A stretch of 64,000 nucleotides of DNA from Isoetes taiwanensis (GCA_021234155.1 JAJEKV010000063.1:712947-776946), one strand, 5' to 3'. Positions 32,869 through 44,715 are shown, counted from the stretch's first letter. Made by a program: numbers and translations. Notes: a model not told the origin generated them from the letters alone.

Positions 32869-33595
32869 ACCATTCTTTGAAGGAAACAACATTCACTTGT
32901 TTGCAACAACAAACTACGAGAAAAGTGAAGTGTTTAGAAATAAAAGTTCACAAACTTCCATTTGACCAACTGTTCCTGAATCCTGATTTGTTGAACAACT
33001 GAACATTGATAAATGAAAATATCTGGGTGAAAAGCTTGCGGACCAGAAAAGGTGTCACCTATAAGACAAGTTTAATCATAAAATGATTGCAATGGTTGCA
33101 AATATATCCCCAAAAGATTCTTATAATAGACTGGTTAGACTCTTGATGATGCTATGCCAGTGACTGCTCAATGTTTGTTGCGCAGCCGTACTCAAACTTG
33201 GCGACCTTGAAGCTGTTTTTCCAAGGCTTGCCCTCGATGTGCGGGGTGCCTGCCAAGATCTAACCTTTAAGCAATGTGGTAGGGTAGGATATATTCACCC
33301 CCCCTCAGTTTGATAAACATACCTGAATATGTATTATATACACAGGCTAAGAAGAGGGAAAATCTCTTTTTTCAAGTTATCTCTTATGATGCCGTAAATT
33401 TTCTCCACATAGGCCGTGAGCTGCTGTTTGAATAATAAAGCAGGATATTTTGCTTCAACCTGCCTTGAAACTTCTAGGCTTTCGATCCAGATCTGTCACA
33501 CGGCTCTGAAACAAATGGTGATTGCACCCCTCTGAAACGAATGCAGAATGGTCCCCTCAGACAGTTCCTCAGGTTCACCCTAAAAAACCCATAAT

Positions 33596-34049
33596 TTACT
33601 GTACAAATCTGAGCATAAACGATAGAGAAGGATCTGCCAGCCTAAGTCTGCTTACAAGATGATAGCCACATCTTAGAGATTTGTCGATTTGGGTACCAAA
33701 AATCCGCCATAGCCATGCAAGCCCAAAGCTCGGCTGCCGAAATAGCTCCAGATTTGAAGCTTGGAATCCAGCAATCCCCAAGCACGAGTTGCTCCTTTCC
33801 TACACAAATAACGGATGTCTGAAAACAAGGGCTTATTCCAGAGAGGAGAGCCACCATCTCTTCCGCTGGACCAATTAGGGCCACAATAATTTCCATACCT
33901 TGGAAAAACTTGAAAAGAAATGCTTTGGCGCCGGAATGCCATGGAAACTTTGAATAGTATGGCCCTGAAATGCTATTCACGAGGCTTGCATGTTCAGCCC
34001 CTAAAGCAAAAAGAGGGCTTTTATTGTGAGCCCTTGGATGTTGGACCAT
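33596..34049 (-). mobile_element. L1-like RT C-terminal fragment in the array (best copy)
   Basis: Minus-strand frames read NYCGPNWSSGRDGGSPLWNK, RYLCRKGATRAWGLLDSKLQ and LVSRLRLADPSLSFM, the region after the RT domain of plant L1-type LINEs (an S-G-R-x-x-G-x-P-L-W-N-type box). Equivalent copies lie at 31972-32305 and 35331-35785. The pieces are short and frameshifted. The LINE assignment is by resemblance only. Confidence 0.5.
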
Positions 34050-34239
34050 GGAAAAAAAAAAGCTAAATCGACGACTAAGAAATGGTGCACTCTAGATGTA
34101 CGCATTAGTACATCCCAAAATGGCAGTTTCAAGTTCTGGCTCTGTTCAACCATCCTTTTGTGAGGTGCGACATTGATGGGAGAATAAGGATATACTGATG
34201 GGATATACTTCTTTGGAACATAAGAGAATCCCGTGGCGA

Positions 34240-34637
34240 TTCACGGGCACAAATCATGGGTGATCTCATCAAGGGATTTCTTTGGTTTTGATGTATTACC
34301 CCGGCAAGGACAATTAGTTCTAAGATTGATATCTAATGTAAAGTTTTTGAGAAAGAAAACCCTCGATTAACTAATGTGCGACTAGTTAGACGAGATCTCT
34401 TACTAGAAAACCAACTGCTTGTCTGATGTACTTCAGTTCATCCCAGGAAGAACCCGCATACTACATCAAAAGATGATAATAATTAACTTAGCTCTAGAAG
34501 TCAAAGCAACATTGCTGAAATAAGAGAAGAACAAAATGATGTGATCCTACCTGATCAGATGCTTCATATATCCAATGTTCCAATTCTGCAAGACCAGCCT
34601 TGACATATTCACCATTGCTGAAGGAACAACATTCACG
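34240..34637 (-). pseudogene. Class XI myosin exons, array unit 2
   Basis: The first two exons are well preserved: 34637-34551 (29 codons from [15 protein letters not shown] to YEASDQ, GTAGG donor) and 34460-34404 (YAGSSWDELKYIRQAVGFL, GTAAGA donor). The third (about 34301-34240) lacks one A of the HQKPKK codons and so is frameshifted. These are consecutive exons of the myosin XI cargo-binding tail, captured together with introns at the DNA level and then duplicated with the array unit. Confidence 0.85.
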
Positions 34638-35929
34638 CTGCAACAACAAACTACAGAAAGTGAAGTGTTTAGAAATAAAAGTTCACAAACTTCCATTTGA
34701 CCAACTGTTCCTGAATCCTGATTTGTTGAACAACTGAACATTGATAAATGAAAATATCTGGGTGAAAAGCTTGCGGACCAGAAAAGGTGTCACCTATAAG
34801 ACAAGTTTAATCATAAAATGATTGCAATGGTTGCAAATATATCCCCAAAAGATTCTTATAATAGACTGGTTAGACTCTTGATGATGCTATGCCAGTGACT
34901 GCTCAATGTTTGTTGCGCAGCCGTACTCAAACTTGGCGACCTTGAAGCTGTTTTTCCAAGGCTTGCCCTCGATGTGCGGGGTGCCTGCCAAGATCTAACC
35001 TTTAAGCAATGTGCTAGGGTAGGATATATTCATCCCCCCTCAGTTTGATAAACATACCTGAATATGTATTATATACACAGGCTAAGAAGAGGGGAAATCT
35101 CTTTTTTCAAGTTATCTCTTATGATGCCGTAAATTTTCTCCACATAGGCCGTGAGCTGCTGTTTGAATAATAAAGCAGGATATTTTGCTTCAACCTGCCT
35201 TGAAACTTCTAGGCTTTCGATCCAGATCTGTCACACGGCTCTGAAACAAATGGTGATTGCACCCCTCTGAAACGAATGCAGAATGGTCCCCTCAGACAGT
35301 TCCTCAGGTTCACCCTGAAAAACCCATAATTTACTGTACAAATCTGAGCATAAACGATAGAGAAGGATCTGCCAGCCTAAGTCTGCTTACAAGATGATAG
35401 CCACATCTTAGAGATTTGTCGATTTGGGTACCAAAAATCCGCCATAGCCATGCAAGCCCAAAGCTCGGCTGCCGAAATAGCTCCAGATTTGAAGCTTGGA
35501 ATCCAGCAATCCCCAAGCACGAGTTGCTCCTTTCCTACACAAATAACGGATGTCTGAAAACAAGGGCTTATTCCAGAGAGGAGAGCCACCATCTCTTCCG
35601 CTGGACCAATTAGGGCCACAATAATTTCCATACCTTGGAAAAAACTTCGAAAGAAATGCTTTGGCGCCGGAATGCCATGGAAACTTTGAATAGTATGGCC
35701 CTGAAATGCTATTCACGAGGCTTGCATGTTCAGCCCCTAAAGCAAAAAGAGGGCTTTTATTGTGAGCCCTTGGATGTTGGACCATGGAAAAAAAAAAGCT
35801 AAATCGACGACTAAGAAATGGTGCACTCTAGATGTACGCATTAGTACATCCATTCGAATACGCCATGAAATCTTAGGAAAACCTTTGTGAAAAGCGTACA
35901 AAAACACAAAAAAAACCCCCTGTTATTAT

Positions 35930-36046
35930 GCTACATATTCAACCAATATTCTGAACGTCACGAAGTGATCTGTGGTAGAATGATCTAGCTGAAATCCATC
36001 CTGACCTCGTGCCCTCAATTGTCCTGTCTCAGTCCAGTTTTTTAAC
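35930..36046 (-). mobile_element. LINE copy 1, RT segment interrupted on both sides
   Basis: The minus strand encodes QLRARGQDGFQLDHSTTDHF then TFRILVE, the RT region with the STTDH box. The tandem array bounds it on one side and the Mutator-like TIR element on the other. The same segment is at 61550-61650 in copy 2. Confidence 0.7.
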
Positions 36047-36050
36047 TCTG

Positions 36051-36762
36051 GGGAAAACTACAAAATACCCTTATGTTTTGACGAATTTCATGACATACCC
36101 CCTGAGTTTTTATAAATTTTTGTAATGCCCTTGGTCAACGTATTTGATTCTACAGAATTTTGTATATCATCAAATGCCCTTGTATTTTACGTATTTCATA
36201 TAAAGCCCTTCTGAATGGATGTGTTTTGGGGGCAAGGATTTGACATCGGCAGTTTTCGTTTTTGAATAGAAAATAGAGAAAAGATTGAGATGTTCTAACC
36301 TGATGGAATCCCAGTGGAAAACCTTATTCGACCTCAGGTGCTTGAATCCGCTCTTCGCTGCCATACAGATATGAATATCTCTAAATACCTTCATCTTGCA
36401 TCTTTTCAAGGGCATTCTTGAAAGCAAAACTGAATGCGAATCCACCTCCTCCAAAAGCCGTATAGTAAGACTATCTAATATTCTGATCATGGCTCTCGGA
36501 TTTGATGGTCATACTTGGAAAGAACCCTAATCAGATTATCAGGATAAAAACTGTATCATCTCTCATCTTAAGGGTATGTGGTGAATTCTGTAGAATCTTA
36601 AGGGCATTTGAGTAATTAAGGTACATCTTAAGGGCATTTGAACAATTTTCAATAATACAAAATACTAAATACGTTGACCAAGGGCATTACAAAAAATTTA
36701 TGAAAACTCAGGGGTATGTCGTGAAATTTGTCAAAACATAAGGGTATTTTGTAGTTTTTCCC
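36051..36762. mobile_element. Mutator-like TIR element (0.7 kb) in the LINE RT, copy 1
   Basis: Long inverted repeats of about 95 bp run from GGGAAAACTACAAAATACCC at 36051 inward and from the complement of GGGTATTTTGTAGTTTTTCCC ending at 36762. Flanks on each side contain TTTTAACT, consistent with an 8-9 bp target duplication, so Mutator-type is the best guess. The 0.5-kb interior has a minus-strand ORF (36490-36170, FRDIHICMAAKSGFKHLRSN) of unknown origin and a duplicated CTTAAGGGCATTTGA motif. It has no transposase, so it is non-autonomous or Pack-MULE-like. The copy at 61664-62360 shares the same position. Confidence 0.75.
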
Positions 36763-36900
36763 TTCTTTTAACTTACTATCCAGTACCTTCCCAAACCATT
36801 TAGCAAATATGGAGTTTACCATAATCGTTCTGTAATTCCCCGGGTCATCGAGGCCGCCCCCTTTGTGTAGTGGTATTACTTGTGATGACCATACGGGTAT
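36763..36900 (-). mobile_element. LINE copy 1, N-terminal RT segment
   Basis: The minus-strand frame reads WSSQVIPLHKGGGLDDPGNY and RTIMVNSIFAKWFGKVLDSK, the start of the LINE RT domain (IPLHK.G...NYR.I). It is continuous with 36046-35930 once the TIR element is removed. Confidence 0.75.
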
Positions 36901-37660
36901 AATACAAAGATGGTCGCCACACATAGGCAAAAGTAATATATTGGAGATGGGTTTTGAACCAACGAGGTGTTGGTTGCAAGCCATCAATTCTTTCCAAGTG
37001 CACTATTGCCATGATCATAGAGTTATGCCAAACATCTTCTCTATGTACGTCAAGGACCATTCGTGCACCTATGCTAAGTGGCATCCCTCATGCCCCCCAA
37101 GTGACACACGTTCACCTATATTAGGTGGCAACCATCCACTATTGAGTTCATGCAATATGGCACTATATATGGAGACATTCGAGGATGGCAGAACCATTCT
37201 GCGTCAATGCCAGTTACGGCCTTCTCGTGTATCTTGTTCGTCTTGTCTTGTTCTAGCTCTAGATCTTGTCGGTGATCTCGAGCCTTCTTATTCGTGTATT
37301 CTTGCTTTGCCCTTTCGGCCATTATACATATTATTCTTGTTAATACATTGATTCTAGTTTATATTTGTATTTTCTCATGCACTTCCTTGTATCTAGCCCA
37401 TATATAGGCTCATGACAGTTTGAAGCAGAATCCTCATTCAATTCGAGCCAGTCCAAAGATTTTCTTCCATAATGGAGAATCAATTGGCAAGTATTATGCA
37501 AGAGGTAGAGAAGATTGCAACATCATTCTATCAGCGCTATCCCGAGTTGAAGAGGAATGTTGTGCAGCCTAATGCTGAGCAGAGACAAGTGCAGTTGGAT
37601 GGTCAGCTAGCAGTTCACATCCAGTTCTCATGACATTACCATGTTGTATCTCCACCTCTT
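36901..37660 (+). mobile_element. Insertion in the LINE with a short gag-like ORF
   Basis: This block separates the LINE RT start from the LINE linker at 37686 and is present in both duplicates. On the plus strand, ATG 37472 opens a 53-codon frame (MENQLASIMQEVEKIATSFY..., stop 37631-37633) that resembles the N-terminus of a gag or coiled-coil protein. It is preceded by about 0.6 kb of non-coding sequence that could be an LTR or leader. No second repeat or primer-binding site was identified, so the class is uncertain. Confidence 0.35.
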
Positions 37661-37685
37661 TGGTGCCCGTGTGTGTACTATCCAA

Positions 37686-38820
37686 TTAAAGATATTTGTT
37701 ACTAGATGTACAATCTCTGCTCCCACAAATTTCAACATCCTTGTTATTGGCCATCCTTTGTAAGGCCACCACCACTTCTTGAGACTTAAAGCATGGATCA
37801 TGTTGCTCGTCGGGCATTGTTATTGGGGCAGCCCTTGTCTTATATAACCTATCTATGTATTGTTCCCAGTCGATCTCATCCCTCCCCGTCCCCTTGTCTT
37901 GCCCAGTCTTTTTCCTGACTTTCATCTGTGTCCAAAATTTCTTTGGTCATTTCTTTTATCATTCTCAAGGTCTTGGCATTGCAAAAGAGGTTAAGTTTCC
38001 GCTTTTGCTTTTAACATCTTCGATATTTAGTTCTCTCTCCCGGTATTCTATCGTCCCCTTGCTAGTCTTGTCCTTCTTTTTTTGCCTACATTCTTTGTCA
38101 TACCGTAGAAAGTGATGGTGTGAAAGCTTGTATCCTGCTTGCCCTTTGCTCACTCTGAATTCTTCCCTCATTGTCTGCATCAAGATGTCGTTAAGTATGT
38201 TTCCTCTTTCTTCGGGTTGGTGTTCTCCCATTCTTGTTTGTTTATTTCATCTCTAACCCCTCGACGGAATGCCTCGGACTGTCCCTGTATTGTATCATCA
38301 TCATTGTTCCGCCTCGACCTTCCCTCGGTCTGCTTTGTTCTTTTTTTGGTTGTGACATTTTTACCCGTATTGGTTTGTGGTTTTCCTCTTTCCTATCGTC
38401 CATTCCATTAGTTCAATGCCTGTTATTCCAGTGCTTTTGCTACTTCATTCACTATCACATAATCTACTATGCTTTTTCCATGTATGTTTTGGCTTGTGAA
38501 GCCCCCCGAGTTCTCCCATCTCTGCATTCTATTACAAATTACCATGTCTGTGGCTGTACATACTTTGACTAGCATTTCCCCCCATCGCATTAAGCTCCCC
38601 ATCTACTTGTGTCTTATCCACTCTTCATGTCTTGTCGATTGTATCATTTGCATGTTTACTTCGTCATATACTGAGATTTGGGCCTGCTCTTGTTTTGTCC
38701 TTGCCTTAAAGTTCCCTATTGATATCAATGGGCCTCTGTCCCTCCATTTCATGATCACCTCCCCCAGTCCCAGTAGCTCCAGCTTATCACTATTGGGCGG
38801 GTAGTAGAATCAACATTCTA
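37686..38820 (-). mobile_element. LINE copy 1, endonuclease and linker region
   Basis: On the minus strand, broken frames give an APE-type endonuclease trace: a GNFKART-like equivalent of GDFNART near 38725, SIVDYVIVNEVAKALE near 38440. A linker follows (38231-37965 and 37925-37686: DWEQYIDRLYKTRAAPITMP, EVVVALQRMANNKDVEIC) that normally precedes the RT domain. Many stops are present. The homologous region in copy 2 runs from 63419 to the window end. Confidence 0.7.
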
Positions 38821-39878
38821 TACCTTGACCAATACCATTGATAGAAACTTCCACTTCTAAACTGATATCCTTTTCTTATCATGGATAATTATACTTTAGC
38901 TCCTACCTTGGTAAGTATAACCATAAGCCACTTCTCCTTCAACTACAGAGTTCTATATCCAGTATCCTTCTATGTTGAATGGGCAATATATATGCCAAAT
39001 GGCAACTGAATTCTCGTAATTATTAAGTATACCTTCCTAGGTCGCTTAAATTCCAGTGATTCATATGGATCCAAATTACAGATACATCACACTCGTTATT
39101 CCAAACCTTCAACACTTTGACACGATTACTTATGTATTAATGTGATATTTAATGTTCCGCTTAGTCATCAACCCCCAGAGGAACTTTGCTTAGTTCAGTG
39201 TGCTATGCGTATCTCGTACTATAGTTGCCGCATATCGACTTCTGCCTCATCATATCTATATGTAAAACATTTATGCTTGTCAATATACCTTCCCAGAGTA
39301 GGCGATGAGTGCCAATGATGATCTACATAGAGCTACAAGACCTACCATGTCACTTAATCGGTTATTTTTCCTTAGGCCATGTTTAGTCCAAAATAGCTTG
39401 AACCACTAAGGTATATTGTTTTGCATAATCTACCTTGTTTCCTGCAGTTTCGTAACTCAACCACTTAAATTAATCTCGCACTTTCATTTCATACGAGTAC
39501 AAGCCAATCAATTCAATCCAAAACAAAATCCTACGTCTCTCGTTGTATTTAAAAGGGTTGTTATGCAACCTATGCCACCTTCAAAATATCCAGATATCGA
39601 TATATGCCCCCGCGACCATTGGCCTCGTGCCTTTTCCATATTCGCCTCACCATGATGTATGCCGATTCCGCATGACATAAATTCTCCTCGGACTTATGAA
39701 TTGCACATTACAAGTCATTTCAAAATTAATCACTTTGAAAATAACAACTTCTCTGCGACTTATACTCTCAATGCTACCTCTTTAAGGAGGGGAGACTTGC
39801 TTCCAAAGATGTGATGTGTTGCCCAAGAGCAAGAGTAGTCTTGATGCCGAGGACAACATCCTATTTAACGGGGGAGAA
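38821..39878. other. Probable degraded retrotransposon interior, no intact gene
   Basis: No convincing domain is readable. The right end (39790-39878) resembles the 3' end of a Ty3-type internal region: GGAGGGGAGACTTG, then TTGATGCCGAGGACAACATC, then the purine tract GGGGGAGAA directly before TGTGACG. Confidence 0.4.
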
Positions 39879-41495
39879 TGTGACGCTCTAAGTATTTATA
39901 TGCTATACATACAAATACATGACATATCACCATGGGTGCGTAATGGTACATTGGCTTATTCAAGAGCAAGAGTAGCTTGATGCTGAGAACAACATCCTTT
40001 TTAACGTGGAGAGAATGTGACATTCCAAGTATTTATATGCTATACATACAAATACATGACACATCACCATGGGTATATAATAGTACAATGGCCATTATTG
40101 AATAAGCCAAAAGTTATCTATGTTAATTTGCCATTAAATTAAATAAGCTAAATATTCAAGATAGTTAATTAATAACCAATTATATTAACTAATTAGTAAT
40201 TAATTAACTAAGAAATGCCACTTGGGCCAAATCGATTGGCCCAAGAGAACTCTACAACCCGACTAATCCAAATGGGAGCTTCCACCCCAATTTGCCCCAA
40301 ATCGATTTGCGGGCAATTGGAGGAGGAGGAGCAGCCTATTCAACCAGCCGAGGATGGAGAACCTGAGAGATAAAAGATCTGGTTAGCTTGAGATTGTAGA
40401 TAGAGATTGAGCTTGATTGTTTAGATGGATGATTAATCTCTTATTGATGTTCTATTTGAAGTTATGAATGAATTTATAAATTATGTTAGTTCTTCTGCTG
40501 CACCTCTTGTGCTTGTGGGATTACAAGGGGTAGAGACCTAAAGGCTACGTAGAAGTAGAGATGCTCCTAGCTAGAAACCATTAAATCCCAATAAATGCAG
40601 CCTGTGCACAAGAGCCCACCTGGCTATGGATGTTATGTTATGGTTGAGCACCGCACAACCCGGACACAATGGAGATATGGGAGTGGAGCCTTGCCGCTGT
40701 TCCCTTTAGTGTGCTAGACTTAGAGTCGGTCACCGCAGCAGGGCTGAGTATAGGTCTGACACCCCCTGAGTCTCACAAGCAATGTTCTATCGGGACGACC
40801 TAGGGGCTCGGTGTTAGCCTTTTGGGGGGTTTAAGTCAGGTATAGATGGGTGTCACCAGTGGCTTCACCATCCTCTAGCCACCCATGGAACCATTGTGCT
40901 CCCTGAAGGGACTTGTCCCATTCATGCCTCATCGGACCGGGGAGATGCAACCTGGAGTAGTCTCATAGGGTGATTCCATGGGATTACATCTCCGGAAGAC
41001 TACAAGCATGCCATAACATGTTTCAGCCTATCTGCAAAGTGTGCACAGAAGGGGCGGTTGGAGTGGACTACCCTAGCCATTGTTCTATGCTAGCCAATGC
41101 CATTGTCATGACTCTGTCTGTTGATATCCAGAGACCCTAACCGTCAATTGACCCCTGTTTGAGCCCAGGGTAGAACCCTCATTTATGATGCATTTCATAT
41201 GCTATATGGGTATTATGCTGATGTTGCCTTTGATGGATGGGCCACCCTTCGAGGTGGTATATTATTTATGTATATGGTTGCTAGGTGCTAACATATGTGT
41301 ACGCTTCGCTATATAGGATTTCCCATAGAAGGCGTGGGACGAATGACACCTCCGTGCCCGTCACCCAGACACTTGCCCATCACAAGTAGTCGGAGTCAAA
41401 TGGGGGGCATTTCCATGGTGATTGAGTTGCCATGGGAGGGGAATTTCTCGTATTTATATGATGGGGCATCGATATAGGTCGGGAAGCCGCCACAA
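39879..41495 (+). mobile_element. Probable LTR of a Ty3-like retrotransposon with a duplicated start
   Basis: TGTGACGCTCTAAGTATTTATATG at 39879 follows a purine tract and looks like an LTR start. The junction block (purine tract plus the first about 120 bp) is repeated from 40016 with a period of 137 bp. Downstream is non-coding sequence of about 1.4 kb with a TATAAAA-less leader and AT-rich stretches. No second LTR was found in the window, so the right border is a guess. Confidence 0.4.
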
Positions 41496-42420
41496 AATCG
41501 TAAAGCAAGAGTCAATTCATTAGTTTTATGTGAAATAGCAAGATCACGCTTGGACTTTTTCTCGCTAGCAGAAACATGACATGTTGGTGCTGAGAAAGGG
41601 CACTGACTGTTTGCAACATCTGTGGCATTTCCCTCATTCATGCTCTTTTACTTATTGGTGTCCTCTACTCCTAAGTTTCGGTTTTTCCTTTCAACTTCCT
41701 TGATGCAAAGTCTTAAAACAAGAGACGCATTTGATGTTTCTAGTTTGTGCTTGCCCAAGTTTGAAGCCGGCAATCTTGGCAAAGATGTGAATAGTAAATT
41801 ACTTGAGAACCTCGTGACTATGCGCTTTGGAAAGCATTTTTCTTCTGCGTGCACTAGATCCAATTCAAGTCAATGATGATTCAACATTGAGATGTTGTTC
41901 TTCTGGGGAGAGCTTGCCCCCCCAATGATGATCAACTTCAATAATAAGCTGTAATTCAGAACTATCACCCCTTGCATATTTTCTAAATCTGAGATGTAGT
42001 TTATGACATGTACTTCAAGTTTCATAAGTTTTATATGGCAGTGGATGACATAGCTATGACATAGTTTGTTAAAATTTGCAAAGATTGAAGAATCTAATTA
42101 TGGCTTGTGGCATCTTGTGTTGCATTAGAATCTAATTATGGTTCCCGCATTATATGTTGCATTGGAATTCTCAGACATATTTTATAAATGTGGTCACATC
42201 ACATGCATTATGCTTGAGCTACCACCGAAAAACATTTAAACTTATCATCATGTGTTTTTATGCTATTCCTTAGCCAACTTATAGATTAGAATAACTAAAT
42301 CAAAGTTTTCATTCAACTATGTTTTGCCAAATTAGAATATAAGACCTTTTCGTGATCAACTAGAATACCCAAGCTTCTTAGTGATTAATATTTAAAGTTT
42401 ACCTATGTTTCCTAATATTA
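41496..42420. other. Unassigned sequence, no clear gene
   Basis: Short ORFs overlap on both strands at 41622-41876 and neither shows a recognisable domain. The rest is AT-rich and includes a diverged repeat, GAATCTAATTATGG(C/T)T, at 42090 and 42128. Confidence 0.35.
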
Positions 42421-42840
42421 GGGCTCGAAGGGCCCAATTTCTTTTAGATAGATAGATAGATAGATAGTATTTTTTAATATATAACCAACACATAACTACC
42501 ATTAACAATAACTAATACAAACCATTATATCTAACGCTTTTAAATTAAGATCCCCCTGAAACTCCCTTTGGTTTGGGTGTATATTCACACAGGGGTGACG
42601 AGGGCGTGAAAGCCCCTAAAATCGTGTAATACATGTACAAAATCAACACCATTTAGTACATTGCCTCATACCTTATAATATTTTATAAACTTTGTTATAC
42701 AGTATACTTAAACTTGTACAAGCATACCCCACAAAGAAGATTGCTATCTACGATCTTGACCGAGGAATAACTTGCAAATATGCTTATTCGACAGCTCTCG
42801 ATGCCCGAGTCACCCCTCGTGTGAATATGCACCCAAACAT
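42421..42840. mobile_element. MITE-like element, related to 57088-58375
   Basis: It begins GGGCTCGAAGGGCCCAATTTC and contains a (GATA)n run at 42448-42468. It shares GGTTTGGGTGTATATTCACAC and TACAAAATCAACACCAT with 57180-57260, then ends near GTGAATATGCACCCAAAC, the inverted partner of GTTTGGGTGTATATTCACAC. No coding capacity is seen. Confidence 0.55.
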
Positions 42841-44499
42841 CTCGTGATCTTAGAATGGAGAATTGCCAAGAAATGATCCATTCTATTAGAAATCATGGTG
42901 GTTTCAAAGCCCTAGCAAAACATTTGGGCTATAATGTTCTTGAGATTGATCAGATAAGTATTTCCCAAGAGTATAGCTTTCACTCACTGCACTGGGGATG
43001 TCTTCAATTTTCTTATTCATACGATGATAAGACCATCTTGAAACCAACTGCATAACACTTGTATGTTCGTGGTAAATGTAGAATGTTCTTTCCATTACAT
43101 TTACTACCATGAACAGGCTTAATAATTGCATTTAGTATTGTCCAGTGTCAAAATGTTTGAAGATCCCTGCATTCAAGTGTCCCCTAAGCTACGGCTTCCC
43201 ATGGACGTTAAAAATTCCATCATCATCGTCGTCGTCGTCATCACAAATTGTCGTCGTCATCGCAAATTGTGCGTACATGAACAACGTGTACATCTAAACA
43301 ATGTGTGAATCAAGGAATATCTCATTTCTACTTTGATTTTATTGCAACATGATGTCTCCAAGCTCAGGTGCAAAAGAGCACGATGTCTTTTGATCTTGTT
43401 AAGCAAAGAGAGCATATATAGACAATGCGTGTTTCAACATCGCGAATTTGTTTATACCAATCATTACTCATTCCATGTGCACCTTTGAATCACTACCTAG
43501 TTAAAATAGACAATAACTAAACCCATTCCACATCTATTCTTCTAAAGCTGGAAATCCTGACATTATATTAGCATAATCTTTTAGTGCAAGCAACGTGGGC
43601 TTTGTCCCATTGTTTTAAAGGGCCGACGAAACCTATAACAAAAGAGGTATATCGAGCTGACGAAACTTCTGATATGCCTCTAAAACCTGCAGGTTCACAA
43701 GGATTTATCATCACACTACGCAAAAGAAGTTGAATATGCAAAAGATTCACAAAAATATCACACTAAATAGATAACAAGATAGGGAGTGATGTTCGAATAG
43801 CATGAAGACTGAATGTTCGAATAGCATGAAGACCTGAATAGCATGAAGATCAAGGCCATGGCAATTAACATTTCTATATGCATCTTATCAATGTGTGTCT
43901 TCCTCATTTGCTCATGGTATACCCTACGATCACAACAGCATCCTAAGACTGCCACAACAAATGCAAAATCAAACCAAAGGAGAGCAACACATATGCAGCC
44001 CTGGCATACCCTACAAATGAATAATCCAAGTTCTAGAAGGCACTAATTTTCAATTAAGTTGCAAATGGTATGGTTATATCTAGAGATTAAAGATTAATCG
44101 AACTGAAATTAGGACGCAAAAGATAATACCTTCAACAACATAGGCAAGCAAGAGTGTGCTAATCTTCCTGTGTTGTTTGTGTGATGGAGTCACGAAACAG
44201 TACAAGTTTTGCATTGCCATAGGCGGCAACTCGGTTGATAACAGATTCCCGGCTGCATAAACTATTTTTGTTTCTATTTGTCTTTCTATTGACATTAAGT
44301 TTCAGGGCTGGTCTCGATAAAGATCGTTCTATTCGAGAGCATTAACAAACATATTTTCTTAGAAGCACAGTCTGGCATGCATCAACATAAATGTTTCACA
44401 TGATAACATAACAAACAGAGAAGCTTGACTCTAAATGGATAAGGCACTGAAGACATTGTTTCCGTATGTCATGCCATGTAGTCTCCAGCCACTGAACAA
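42841..44499. other. Non-coding sequence with small repeats
   Basis: A short plus-strand frame at 42855-43055 includes RNHGGFKALAKHLGYNVLEI, which looks like a fragment of a plant protein but is too short to assign. A (CGT)n microsatellite lies at about 43221-43262. A tandem repeat of about 23 bp, GTTCGAATAGCATGAAGAC, lies at 43791-43850. The rest shows nothing recognisable. Confidence 0.4.
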
Positions 44500-44690
44500 G
44501 CGCATCCATCCCCTAGTATAAGCCGGATTTAGTTGACCAAACCAAAACATTTACTTGGTTTAAGCATCCTGTATGGGCTAGGAGATCGACTATACGCGTA
44601 CAATGGGAAGTTGATCCAATCCCTTGCATGAATTTCATGCTCATGAAGTACCAGTAACCTTCATCTACTTCTGCATGGCTACATAAGTTT
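44500..44690 (-). pseudogene. PPR pseudogene, downstream part
   Basis: The minus-strand frame reads LCSHAEVDEGYWYFMSMK then GIGSTSHCTRIVDLLAHTGCLNQ. This matches the late E-type region of plant PPR proteins (CSHAG.VDEG..YF.SM...G..P...HY.C.VDLL.R.G.L..A). It is the continuation of the fragments at 48.7-49.7 kb, separated by the LINE insertion. Missing residues and stops show that it is dead. Confidence 0.75.
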
Positions 44691-44715
44691 CGTATGAATC
44701 TTATGTATTTTTCGT

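Larger units (their letters stand above)
31972..35851. repeat. Tandem array of a 1.74-kb unit (about 2.2 copies) inserted in the LINE
   Basis: The sequence GCAAGCCCAAAGCTCGG recurs at 31972, 33717 and 35452 (periods 1745 and 1735). The third copy stops at about 35851, at ...TTAGTACATCC. Each full unit contains, on the minus strand, an L1-like RT C-terminal fragment, three class XI myosin exons and an unidentified protein end (33178-33275 and 34913-35005: GTPHIEGKPWKNSFKVAKFE followed by YGCATNIEQSLA and a stop). The array separates LINE segments that are adjacent, apart from 0.5 kb, in the duplicate at 61 kb. Confidence 0.9.
30709..38430. repeat. Segmental duplication, copy 1 (with later insertions)
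   Basis: Homology to 59806-64000 begins at AATAAATACTGCATTATGAG. It covers 30709-31965 and 35940 to at least 38430 in the same order and orientation. Between these blocks copy 1 carries the tandem array (31972-35851), whereas copy 2 retains about 0.5 kb of LINE RT. Shared internal insertions (the Mutator-like element and the 36.87-37.65 kb insertion) predate the duplication. Confidence 0.85.

Noticed and set aside
31936-35785. Conserved host gene family from three near-identical ORFs (MVQHPRAHNKSPLF...)
   Set aside because: The identity comes from the tandem 1.74-kb repeat. The frames are LINE-like, frameshifted and truncated.
36845-37351. A 162-aa plus-strand ORF repeated at 62459-62947
   Set aside because: It overlaps the LINE RT start in antisense, is broken differently in the two copies and shows no domain. 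Repetition is due to the segmental duplication.
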